DNA of 64,000 nucleotides from the NCBI GenBank assembly GCA_933822405.4, contig CAKOGP040000302.1, positions 1 through 64,000 on the forward strand. The letters are read 5' to 3'. The notes below the pieces were generated by a model that saw nothing but the letters and a program-made list of their open reading frames with translations, had not been told where the DNA came from and did no database searches. Below, piece after piece: positions 49,802-59,388 of this stretch. The position numbers and the translations under genes are program-made. Positions within the stretch are counted from its first letter, which is position 1, and the number at the start of each line of letters is the position of its first letter. The DNA is from Cylindrotheca closterium (lineage: Eukaryota; Bacillariophyta; Bacillariophyceae; Bacillariales; Bacillariaceae).

Positions 49802-51675
49802 ATGCATCGCTGGAACAAGAACACCATCCAATCCAGTCAGAGTCAAGAATCTTCTCGCCCCATCGCCTTCGAAGCATCGGCTCCTTCCAGCACCAACAGT
49901 CATGATTCAGCATCTACGAGTGTCGATCCTTTCCTCCTGGATTTTGGCACATCCATCAACGTGACCGAGGACCTTCGCCGCGAAATTCGCTCCGAGATTC
50001 AAGAAATTGTTGCCAAGCTTGCCAAGGGAACCCAAGCTCATCAGCAGGAGCAACGCCTCCAAAAGCAGCTCCAACAAGATCTTCACCATACCTTTTGCGA
50101 AATGCGCAATCTAAGCCGAGGAGCCGCCGATCGTTTGGAGGATGCCCAAGTCCATTCTAGCTTCTTGAACGGATTGGATACAACACTCAACACGGATGTA
50201 GCCCGTCCCACAGGCGTGTTGCCCGAATGTCGAAAGAGTCCCGTCAGTGTCCTAGATACTTTGAATGTTACTTCATTGAAAGACCCACCTTCTCCTGATG
50301 TCTCCGAAGGGCAGGAAAAGTCTGGTTCTTCCAAGACCAACCAAGAAGTCTTGAAGGAAAAAGAGGAAATGCTCAAGCAACTAGTCCAATCCATTCAAGA
50401 ACAGACAACACAAGGCGACAAACTCCGCAACCAAAATCAAAATTGGGTGATGGAAAAGAATCGGACTTTGGAACGCATTCAATCCGAAGGCTTGGTGGCC
50501 GTCCTCGAACAAACCCAGCAGAAGAACCAGCACGCTCACGTCGATGTCCAGAATGAATCACAGCGTCGTGACCAGCTCGTGGCAAAGGTACAATCGGTCC
50601 GATCCCAATGTGGAAACCATGCCCAACAATTGGCAGACAAGGTACGGAAAATCTGCTTGCTAGTTTTTTTTATATATATTGCTCGGTTCGCAAACTTACA
50701 CTGTAACAAAATCGCTTGCCAATTTCGTTCCTTTTCACCCACTTCGACGACACGAAATACGCCTACCATTAGACCAAGGAGATCAAAGCACTCAGAGCCG
50801 ACAACGAAGTCAAACAAGTAGACATGAAGTCGAAGGTGGCCAATGCGGCTGATTCTCTTTCGAAGCAAAAGGAAGAACTTGGAGCCACCAAGTCCTCTCA
50901 TGGACTAGTGAAGTCACGAATGGAAGAGCTGAAACAGCAGGAAGCATACTACAACGACTTCTGTCAAGCTCGCAAGACTCATGAAGAAACTCTTAGAACA
51001 GAACAGGAAGAAAACGGGAAACTACTCCAGCTGCTCGAGACACTCACTGCCGAACAAGAAAAGGCCAATCAAGAACTCGAGGAGTCCAAGGAGGCCTTGG
51101 GGAATGCACAGCAGCTCCACGACAAGGTCTTCAAGAAGAAGGCGGAAAACGATCGACTAGAAGAAACTGTGATGAAGTCTGGAGAAGAAGAACGCTCTCG
51201 TTTGGCTCAAGAGAAGGAGCAACTTGCCACTCAAATTGGAAAGCATCACGCTGCACTGGTCCAAGCCCAAAACGAGCAGAAAGAAACCTTGGCCAACAAG
51301 ATGGAGACCAAGAATGAAGTGTCCCTGAAGGTAGCCAGGTTGGAATCCGAATTGAAGGAGAAGCAAGATGAAGTCAAAACTCGGGCTTCCGCAAGACAAA
51401 TCACCAAGGGCATGTTGGAACAGGAACTTCAGACGATGATCGACAAGGAAGAGCAGATTCGCTCTGAGCACAAGACCAAAATGGAGACGCTCCAGGCTGC
51501 TCATCAAGCCAGCCAAGTAGCTGCCAAACAAGCATTGGAAGCAGCCAAAGAAAAGGCGAAGCTACAGATGGCCAAGGAGAGACGCTTTTTGGAGACCATT
51601 CAAATTGGTGCTAAAATCATCGAAAAAGCCAACGAAAAAGAAGAGAAACTCAACGATGACATTGTCTTCATTTAG
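49802..51675 (+). CDS. Long coiled-coil protein, function unknown
   Basis: Exons 49802-50641 and 50773-51675 (131-nt intron, phase 0) give 580 residues from MHRWNKNTIQSSQSQ. The N-terminal 65 residues are Ser-rich and probably disordered. Helix and heptad-rich sequence follows (ITKGMLEQELQTMIDKEEQI and similar), nearly continuous from about 215 to the end. It ends ...EKEEKLNDDIVFI. It could be cytoskeletal or kinetochore/spindle-related, but I see no domain to prove that. Database matches to coiled-coil proteins would be uninformative. Confidence 0.65.
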
Positions 51676-51731
51676 TTGGTGAATCCTTCTTTTCAGGTAC
51701 TGTAGTCGGGAAACTAAATGATTGATATTAT

Positions 51732-51747
51732 GGGGGGGGGGGAGGGG
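51732..51747. repeat. Poly-G tract downstream of the coiled-coil gene
   Basis: Eleven Gs, one A, then four Gs. Prone to sequencing and replication error; on transcription it could form a G-rich structure near the 3' end of the upstream gene. Confidence 0.85.
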
Positions 51748-51935
51748 TAACAGTCATTCTTGTAAGCATAATGTATTTGAAACCTCACTTCGGTATCTTT
51801 TCTGCCCAGTAGAAAGAGTAGTCGCACCATTCGATAGCGGGTAATTCCAGTCTACAGAACGATGAACAGGCGGGAACTCATTTCTATTCCTGTATTTGCC
51901 TCACACATTCCGTGACATTCAACAATCCCAAGATC

Positions 51936-52854
51936 ATGCTCTCCTCCTTGCACCCAAACCTTGTCATTTGCCAAAATACAAAGGCACATAGCATTTTGTT
52001 CACTAAGCTGCGCGATGAAACGACGTCGTCGGAATCCTTTGTTCGATATGCGAAGCGATCGATGCGACTTCTTGCAGAAGGTGAGGTTGTGCTCATCCCC
52101 TGTCCTATCTTGTCGAGTACTTTTCATGTACTCACTACATATTGTCGCATATAAGATGCCCTCGCTGAATTTCCAACCAAACCGGTGGATATTCATACCC
52201 CTTGTGGGCCCTTTCAAGGTGTTGAAGGACCAGATCCAACAACCATTTGTGTGAGTCTACACCTTGCAGTGTCTGCTACGATACTCGGACTAATCAACTC
52301 ACTCGGAATCTTTTACCCCTTTTTCCTACCTACATGAAGGCTGTGTCCATTGTTCGCAGCGGTGATGCGCTTTTAGAGTCTGTTCGAGATGTGGAGTCAG
52401 CGGTGCGAGTGGGGAAAATATTGATTCAACGAGACGAAAGTGACCCCGAAAAGCGGCCCACACTTTTTTACAGTAAAATGCCTCCTGGGGTTGAGAACAT
52501 GTATATTCTGCTTTGTGATCCAATGCTGGCAACAGGTGGCAGTGCTACCATGGCCATTGGCACCTTGGTATCCAAACACAATGTTGATCCTGCAAAGATT
52601 ATCTTTGCAAATATGATCTGTGCACCGGAAGGACTACAGTGGTAAGAATAGCGAAAGACATGCCATGCATATTGTTGGGTGATGTTTTCTAACCGTTTCT
52701 TTTTCCTTTCAATGATTGTCGATCTGAATAAAGCATGGCTACAAATTTTCCAGCAGTCAAAATAGTAACCGTCGTAGTGGACGAAAAATTAAATGAAAGC
52801 AAGTTCATTGTTCCAGGGCTCGGTGACTACGGAGATCGATTCTTCAATACCTAG
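51936..52854 (+). CDS. Uracil phosphoribosyltransferase
   Basis: Four exons: 51936-52080, 52156-52250, 52340-52641 and 52734-52854 (220 residues; introns 75, 89 and 92 nt). Makes UMP from uracil and PRPP in pyrimidine salvage. The joined protein reads like a stand-alone UPRT: TKLRDETTSSESFVRYAKRS, RLLAE|DALAEFPTKPV, SIVRSGDALLES, VGKILIQRDES, the PRPP loop CDPMLATGGSATMAI and C-terminal FIVPGLGDYGDRFFNT, which holds the uracil-binding GDYGDR. The ATG at 51936 is the only in-frame start near the expected N-terminus; an upstream exon is possible but not needed. Confidence 0.92.
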
Positions 52855-52936
52855 GTGGCGTTAAAGAGGGAACTGCTTTTTTAAGATGTAATTATTCACT
52901 GCAAACGAAAACTCTCGCTTTGGGATTGGTCGTAAC

Positions 52937-53992
52937 TTATTCGCCTTTGATGTACGAACTTTCTGGGGAAGATGGTCGGAAGACCGGCATCAAACCAGCC
53001 TCAAAATCCTGTAGTTCCTTACTTTCAACCCCAAACTTATCAGCAATCGTAACGCGGGCTTCTTTTGCCACCGTTCGAACCGCCTCGACCATATTCGCTG
53101 ATACTTCACGATTGGCTGCACCAGCTTTCTCCACGTTTCGAATTTGTATTACGGCGTTGCCAATGGCACCCACAAAGTCAGCGTGTGACACGAGGATTTT
53201 TTCTCTGCCTTCCAGCTTGACCTCTTTGCCATCTGGTGCAGTAATGACATTGGACTGGGGGCAGAGATAGTGTACCAATTGGTTGGACCGAATGGATGGA
53301 GAATCTGTTCGAAGGAGCTTATTGAGAAGCGCAACACCTGGAGGGATGGTCTTCTCGACCTCCTCTTGGCATCGCGTGTAGATGTGTTGTAATATTTGGA
53401 ATCTGTTAGCAGTATTCTCATCTCCGTCGTCGGCCTGTTCTTGTGAAGCGTCTTGCAAGTTCATGTTCAGGACTTGGAAGAATGCGACGTCTAGTTTTCC
53501 ATCTCTCGCAGCCTTTCCGATCAGGGAATCAAGTTTTCGGATCTCTCCTGCATTCAAAAATTCGAACAAGACATCCCGAGCACCAGCAAGTCGAGCATCC
53601 AGCACAGAGTTCAATGCATTCTGGACTGCAACAAACTCATCACGAGAGTCCAGGATGGCACCACGAAGTTTCATGATTAACGAAGGGTTTAAAGTAGGCA
53701 AAGCCTCAAGGACTAGCTTACTCAGTGTACTTGGATTTCCTGCTGCTTGCTGGTACAGATTTGCAATCACGCTCCATTCTTCGTCAGCCAGCGTGGAATC
53801 ATCGCCAGTGTCAACATCAGCCATCAACAATCGGCGATTTCTTCGTTGCTCTTGCTTTGTCCTGCTACAAGTTGGACTCGTCTCCCAACTTCTGGCCCTT
53901 ATGGGCGAAGGCGAAACATGTGGAGTAAGCCATGCTGAAGTATTCTCCAATGCCAATAGCACGGCAGAAACTAAGGTGATTGATACGCGCAT
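52937..53992 (-). CDS. Plastid-targeted helical protein, family uncertain
   Basis: 351 residues from the ATG at 53992, which gives a signal peptide (MRVSITLVSAVLLALENTSA) followed by WLTP, a tryptophan variant of the diatom plastid cleavage motif. The mature protein is helical without membrane spans: LADEEWSVIANLYQQAAG, ALNSVLDARLAGARDVLFEF and PPGVALLNKLLRTDSP...LVHYLCPQ. The part around LLNKLLRTDSP recalls plant chloroplast proteins annotated as endoribonuclease E-like (At4g37920 type), but this is from memory of the pattern and is weak. It is divergent from the carrier gene at 54212. Confidence 0.6.
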   Translation of the reverse strand: MRVSITLVSAVLLALENTSAWLTPHVSPSPIRARSWETSPTCSRTKQEQRRNRRLLMADVDTGDDSTLADEEWSVIANLYQQAAGNPSTLSKLVLEALPTLNPSLIMKLRGAILDSRDEFVAVQNALNSVLDARLAGARDVLFEFLNAGEIRKLDSLIGKAARDGKLDVAFFQVLNMNLQDASQEQADDGDENTANRFQILQHIYTRCQEEVEKTIPPGVALLNKLLRTDSPSIRSNQLVHYLCPQSNVITAPDGKEVKLEGREKILVSHADFVGAIGNAVIQIRNVEKAGAANREVSANMVEAVRTVAKEARVTIADKFGVESKELQDFEAGLMPVFRPSSPESSYIKGE

Positions 53993-54070
53993 CTCTGGTT
54001 GTCGTTCGCTTTTTGTGTGATGTGTGATGTACACGTACCGATACTGTAGTGGTGGAGAAGGAACTGTCAC

Positions 54071-54211
54071 GGTTCAAAAAGTTTGTGACGTCACTCACGT
54101 GATTGGCGTGGACCATAATTTTATTTCAACTCTACCGTACGAGTGAGTACCTGTATCACTCCACTGGTATTATTATTATTGTTATACGTATACTGTACAT
54201 CTACATGACAA
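54071..54211. promoter_or_regulatory. Bidirectional promoter with CRE and G-box
   Basis: TGACGTCA (54086-54093) stands two bases before CACGTG (54096-54101), followed by ATTGG, an inverted CCAAT. The stretch separates two divergent start codons by about 220 nt. TGACGTCA is the palindromic bZIP/CREB site, and CACGTG is bound by bHLH or bZIP factors. Confidence 0.55.
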
Positions 54212-55303
54212 ATGACGAACAGGAGGAACCTGGAACGACAAAAGGCGTTGGCCGATGCAGTTTCCGGGGTTGCAGGTAGTTTAGTCTCTCTTTGGACATT
54301 CTACCCCATTGAAGTCATCAAATCGAATCGACAAGTTGGCTCCTCTCAACAAGAAAGCAAACATAGATCCTTGTTTCAAGGGTGTCGTTCAAAGACTTTG
54401 CATACGACGTCGTCTAGTTTCTGTTACTTCTTCTTCTATTCATTTATATTCAACAAATGGAAGCAGCGATATAATATACCGAAGCACAAAATCAATCCTG
54501 CGACAAGACTCTTTCTGTCTGCAGTTGCCGCTATGATGAATACTCTCATCACCTTACCTCTGGATGTTTTGTCATCCAAGCAGTTGACGGAAGTTACAGT
54601 TGATGGTTCTGCAAAAGAAAATAGCGCAATGGACGAAGTGTGGGAGCAACTTGCAGAAAATGATGACGACAAATCTCTTTCCGAATTCAAAGACTCGTCA
54701 ATGATACTGATAGAAGATTCTGATAATGACTCAGACATGCCGCAAGGGAAGGAAACAGAGGTGTTGGAATCAAATACGACTAGTGATCAAAGACGAAGTC
54801 AATCTCTGCAAAGTTTCCCCTCGTTTGAATCGTTGGATATGAGTGCTGTCTTCAAGAAGTATTACGAGGGTAAAGATCTAAATTACCTCAAAAGCTTGTG
54901 GAAAGGGCTTATACCGGCCCTACTCTTATGCAGCAACCCCTCCATACATTACACGGCGTTTGATCTGACAAAAGTAAGGATACTGGAGAGACGAAAGCAA
55001 GAAGGATACAAATTGAGCATGCCAGAAGCATTCTTGGTAGGCCTCTTTGCAAAGTTCGTGGCTACTATAGCAACATATCCTTTGATAAGAGCAAAGGTGA
55101 TTTTGATGGTAACTTCAGAGACCAGCTTGATAAACACTCTACAAAAGTCATATAAAGAAGAGGGCATAAGAGGACTATACAAAGGGTGTGATTGGCAGCT
55201 ATTGCATACCATTCTGAAGAGTGCCCTCATGATGATGGTTCGCGAACGAATTTCTGACTCATCTAGAAGACTGCTAGTAGGAAAGGAACCATCTAGACAA
55301 TAG
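54212..55303 (+). CDS. Mitochondrial-carrier-family protein, PMP34/ANT1-like
   Basis: 363 residues, no intron. Three carrier repeats are visible from their PxDxxK-type signatures: FYPIEVIKSNRQ, LPLDVLSSKQ and YPLIRAKVILM. NPSIHYTAFDLTK, GIRGLYKGCDWQLLHTILKS and the relaxed third signature (Leu in place of Asp) are like peroxisomal adenine nucleotide/CoA carriers (PMP34, ANT1, PXN). An acidic, Ser-rich insert of about 85 residues (DSDNDSDMPQGKE and around) separates repeats 1 and 2 and is unusual. Peroxisomal location is inferred from the family only. Confidence 0.75.
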   Translation: MTNRRNLERQKALADAVSGVAGSLVSLWTFYPIEVIKSNRQVGSSQQESKHRSLFQGCRSKTLHTTSSSFCYFFFYSFIFNKWKQRYNIPKHKINPATRLFLSAVAAMMNTLITLPLDVLSSKQLTEVTVDGSAKENSAMDEVWEQLAENDDDKSLSEFKDSSMILIEDSDNDSDMPQGKETEVLESNTTSDQRRSQSLQSFPSFESLDMSAVFKKYYEGKDLNYLKSLWKGLIPALLLCSNPSIHYTAFDLTKVRILERRKQEGYKLSMPEAFLVGLFAKFVATIATYPLIRAKVILMVTSETSLINTLQKSYKEEGIRGLYKGCDWQLLHTILKSALMMMVRERISDSSRRLLVGKEPSRQ

Positions 55304-55322
55304 GCTGCCTTAAGTACAACTT

Positions 55323-57453
55323 TTATGCATTGACAAGAGGGGCGTAAGTGATTCGCTTGATGCTAGTTTCTCCCAATCTCTCCTTTCGGTTTGCTTCATA
55401 TTCCGCATAATTGCCTGGGAAAAAGAACCACTTGGAATCGCCTTCACAGGCTAAAATGTGAGTGCAGATTCGATCCAACATGTATCGATCGTGGCTAACG
55501 ATAAGGGCACTGCCGGCGAAAAGTTGCAGAGCATCCTCGAGACTACGTAGAACTTCAACATCTAGATCATTGCTGGGCTCGTCTAGGATGATCATGTTGC
55601 CACCAGCCTTCAACAGCTTAGCAAGTTGCACACGGTTTCTCTCCCCTCCACTCAGGTTTGAAACACGAGCTTGTTGTGATTGACCCTTGAAGCCAAACCA
55701 AGATAAGTATGCGCGAGACATAACACTTTGCGTGCCTAGTTCTATCTCATCAAGGCCACCGGAAATTTCTCTTGAAGGTGGAGAAAAGGGTTTTAGTCGC
55801 CAGCGCAATGAAAAACAACGCAGCCTCACACTTTCAGACACTCACTCGAAGACTGTCTTTTCGCCATTCAATTCGTCCATACGTTCTTGTCCAACAGATA
55901 CGATATTGACAGTTTCGCCAACCTTGACTTCACCATCATCCGGCTGCTCCTTTCCGGTGAGCATTTTGATCAATGTACTCTTCCCGGCACCTAAGAGTAA
56001 AAAAACGAGCTTTGGTAAGTTCTACGGACGGTTGTGCAAGCTATCAGAACATTAAGGGAAAAAGTGAATACCATACCATTTGGACCGACAACACCGACAA
56101 TGCCTGCTGGTGGAAGGGAAAAAGTGAGGTCGTCGATCAATAGACGATCTCCAAATGACTTCTTCAGATTTGAAACTTCAATGACAACATCTCCAAGGCG
56201 CGGACCAGGAGGAATGTAAATCTGACCGGCGTTGCGTAGTTCCGTTGGTGCTGCAGCCGCAAGCAACTCATCGTAACGATTTAGGCGAGCCTTGCTCTTA
56301 TTTCCCTGTGCTTTGGGATTAGTTCGAATCCATTCGAGTTCGGCTGAAATTGCCTTGGCATTGGCCGTTTCATGTTTCTTCTCTTCTGCCAGGCGCTTCT
56401 CCTTGGCTTCCAAAAAGTCGGCATAGTTTCCTTCATGTGGAATTCCAGCGCCTCTGTCCAACTCTAGAATCCACCCGGCGACATTGTTCAAAAAGTAACG
56501 GTCGTGCGTAATGCAAACAACAGTGCCCTTGAATTGATCCAAGAACTGCTCCAACCAACCAATAGACTCAGCATCCAAGTGATTCGTAGGCTCGTCCAAT
56601 AGAAGCATATCGTGGTTTTGCAACAACAACCGACAAAGCGCAACACGTCTCTTTTCTCCTCCACTCAACACAGCTGTCTTTGCATCACCAGAAGGAACGC
56701 GCAAAGAGTCCATAGCACGGTTGACAACTCGTTCAAGTTCCCACAAGTCGCCGGCTTCAATCTGATCATTCAATACCTCAATTTTTTCCAGGGTATTGGT
56801 CATTTCATCATCAGTGATGTCAGGGTCGGCTAGCTTCATACTTAGCTCATTGTAGTTGTCAAGGATTGCCTGAGAGGATTGGACGGCTTCATCGATGCAC
56901 TCTTGCACTGTTTCGAATTCAAGGACAGGCTCTTGAGGTAAATAGCCAATTGATGCTCCAGGCAAAGGTCTAGCTGTCCCATCGAACTCAGTGTCAACGC
57001 CAGCCATTATTTTCAACAGTGTACTCTTTCCACTCCCATTTAAACCCACGATACCTATGAGACGGTGTAGAGTTGTGGGTGAGACGGCTTTCTTCAAGAT
57101 TTTCGAATAGATCTTGAGGACAAACCTATTTTTGCTCCAGGATAGAAAGAAAGATTGACATTGTCCAGGATCTTCTTCGATTTGTCAGGTAGGATCTTAG
57201 TCAAGCCGACTAGCGTGAACATGAAAGACCTGGTGGCAGCATCAAACCGAGCATCCTTTACTGATTGTTTTTCCTGTTGCTGTTGTCCTCCGCGAGGCTT
57301 TCCACCACTACCACCCGCACCACCTTTCTTCTTTTTCTTCCCGTATAGTGCATGGCTAGAGCGACCTGGTGTACGAATGTTTCTAGCAGGTGCTAAAGGT
57401 ACAAAACAGTTTGTAACTGTGTAAATGCTGCACAGTAAGAAGAAGATCTTCAT
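55323..57453 (-). CDS. EttA-type ABC-F ATPase, plastid-targeted
   Basis: Four exons: 57453-57126, 57054-56077, 55990-55846 and 55770-55323 (introns 71, 86 and 75 nt), 632 residues. Twin ABC domains without membrane segments: Walker A GLNGSGKS and GPNG|AGKS (split by intron 2), signatures [11 protein letters not shown] and [11 protein letters not shown], Walker [12 protein letters not shown] and [27 protein letters not shown] and [15 protein letters not shown] identify the EttA branch, which binds the ribosomal E site and gates elongation by energy state. The N-terminus ([16 protein letters not shown], then FVPLAPARN) is a plastid bipartite leader, so it probably acts on plastid ribosomes. A Gly/Lys-rich stretch follows the leader. 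Confidence 0.9.
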
Positions 57454-57565
57454 GTTGACAAATGTTTCGGGGTCGAGAGTTGATGTGATTCATTCTTCTT
57501 GATTTGATGTGTGATTTCCACCTTCGATTGACAGACGACATCAAATAGTACCTAAATAGTTTTTA

Positions 57566-58744
57566 TTACCGTTTACTCTTTTTGGACTTCGTCTTTCCCT
57601 CACTACCGGTAGCATACAAAGCAGCCTGAAGTGAGTTCTTTGCTTTTCCAGGTTTTCCACGTTTTTTCGTAGATCTTTCACTATACGTATCACGGCTTCG
57701 GACCCGCTTTCCATTGTGGTGGCGGTCTCCGGGATCTTCAACTGGTGCACTATCAGGAAAGTCGCCGTCACCATCACTTCCATCTTCTCTACCAAAATCT
57801 CTCGCCTCTCGAACAAGATTGCTCAAATCTGAAATAGCACCGAGGTTGCTACTTTCCATCCGCAATATACGCTTCTTTTCTTTCTTGTCTTTCTTCGAAG
57901 TAATGAGGCGGACCATGCCTGCTTCCTCGGCTCTTGTCTTCTCTGCCTCACGTTCTGCCAGACGACGTGCAGCAGCACGCTGCTTTCCGTAATCACTGCC
58001 ACCGTGCATGTCTTCTTGCTCCGGTGTATCCCCATACTCCGCACGCAAAGTTTGTGCAAGTTCTGTCGCCCGGAGACGACGTTTGGATCTCTTTTCCTTC
58101 TCTTTTTGCCTTCCTTCAACGTCGTGTGTATAAGGAACAGCAGTAAGGCGTGGAGCTTGATACAGCCCATTTTCTGACTCAGCCTCCCCGCGTTTCTTCT
58201 TGTCTTTGGCAAGAGAAACTGTCTTTCGGGCGGCTTGCAAGTCGTCGTCTTCGTCAGCACCATTCTTTCCACCCATTTCCTCCATGTCATCACCATCAGA
58301 CGCGAACGAGTCATCGCTAGAGCCGTCTGCCTTCTCTTCCATAAGCTCTGGATTCGCTCGGAACTGCAGTGGATCTTCTGGGCCAAAGTTGTCGCCAGCA
58401 GAAGCAAACGTGGACGCTGAAGTAGCTGCGTTCAGAAGTTTTTCAATTTGATAACGAAGCTTCTTGTCTAATCCTCGCATTTTATCCAAAGCAACTTTCA
58501 TCTCTGTGAGCCGACGGATGTTTTTCTCGTCCACCTTTCCACTATTCTTGTTTCGAATATATAGCGTCAAATCAATCATGTACGATGCCATCAGGCTACT
58601 CTTAACATCCAGAAAATCGAGCATATCCTCTTTTGAGAACGTCGTACTCGATACCGTGTTTTCAATTGATGGCAGAAGGGAGGCATCTACTTTTCGCAAG
58701 GTTTCTTCGAGAGAAGCAGTCGTCGTTGACTTGTCAGACGTCAT
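57566..58744 (-). CDS. Neuroguidin/Lcp5-like protein (Sas10/Utp3/C1D family)
   Basis: 392 residues from the ATG at 58744 (MTSDKSTTTASLEETL); the frame extends upstream with a non-ATG start. The Sas10/C1D-type domain is at about 30-110: DFLDVKSSLMASYMIDLTLY, IRRLTEMKVALDKMRGLDKK and LRYQIEKLLNAA, then EDPLQFRANPELM, the link typical of neuroguidin. Acidic and Lys/Arg-rich regions follow, and the end is very basic (GKTKSKKSKR), as in nucleolar proteins. Lcp5 acts in the small-subunit processome during 18S rRNA maturation. No intron. Confidence 0.82.
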   Translation of the reverse strand: MTSDKSTTTASLEETLRKVDASLLPSIENTVSSTTFSKEDMLDFLDVKSSLMASYMIDLTLYIRNKNSGKVDEKNIRRLTEMKVALDKMRGLDKKLRYQIEKLLNAATSASTFASAGDNFGPEDPLQFRANPELMEEKADGSSDDSFASDGDDMEEMGGKNGADEDDDLQAARKTVSLAKDKKKRGEAESENGLYQAPRLTAVPYTHDVEGRQKEKEKRSKRRLRATELAQTLRAEYGDTPEQEDMHGGSDYGKQRAAARRLAEREAEKTRAEEAGMVRLITSKKDKKEKKRILRMESSNLGAISDLSNLVREARDFGREDGSDGDGDFPDSAPVEDPGDRHHNGKRVRSRDTYSERSTKKRGKPGKAKNSLQAALYATGSEGKTKSKKSKR

Positions 58745-58929
58745 AGTCCATTGATTATTGGTGATTTGTTGCTTTTTTCGAGGGTTGAATGGTTTTGAAC
58801 GATTCGTGGTGGTCGAAAAATGGACAACTGTTGATGTGACCAAAGCAAAATTTGATCGTGGTGGTCGGAGGGAAATTAATTTCACTTTCCTTACGTTGCT
58901 TGCTTTGATGCCATCAATTTCTGTTCACG

Positions 58930-59256
58930 ATGACGTTTGTTGCTGCCGGAAGGAATTCCATTTCCAAGATTGGGCGGATTGCCGCCCGAAATTCATGGTT
59001 TGAAGCAGCTCGCAAGGTCACAACAAAGACGGACCGCGCCAAAACAAAGTCTAAGATGACTTGGTCGAGAGGCTATCTGGGAGTAGGATCTGATACGAAA
59101 GCCCCCGATGCCACATTCGTGGCAGGTAAGTTTCCGCTGTGCAATTTTCGCTTTTTGATTCAAACTGTTAACCGCCAGATTTGTGCTGTAGTTGCGAGCG
59201 TAGTTCTCGGCGCCGGTTTTTATGCATGGTTTATCGATCCTCCGAAAGAGAGATGA
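58930..59256 (+). CDS. Tiny one-helix protein, probably mitochondrial
   Basis: Exons 58930-59125 and 59192-59256 (66-nt intron), 86 residues. The N-terminus (MTFVAAGRNSISKIGRIAARN) is basic and amphipathic without acids, like a mitochondrial presequence. One hydrophobic helix (FVAVASVVLGAGFYAWFI) is followed by DPPKER. Size and layout resemble small accessory subunits of respiratory complexes, but no family motif is seen. Without splicing the frame is also open, giving a 108-residue form; the splice produces the more continuous helix. It shares a promoter of about 185 nt with the neuroguidin gene. Confidence 0.6.
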   Translation: MTFVAAGRNSISKIGRIAARNSWFEAARKVTTKTDRAKTKSKMTWSRGYLGVGSDTKAPDATFVAGKFPLCNFRFLIQTVNRQICAVVASVVLGAGFYAWFIDPPKER

Positions 59257-59388
59257 GTACTTCGTAACAGATTAGAAACTTGTGGAGCAAGGTCCGCAAA
59301 ACAGTATAAGTTTAGTGGAAACAATTGAGTTTATAGCCAACATATTAATTCAATTGTGGATTCTAGTTCAAATGCATTATATTTACAA

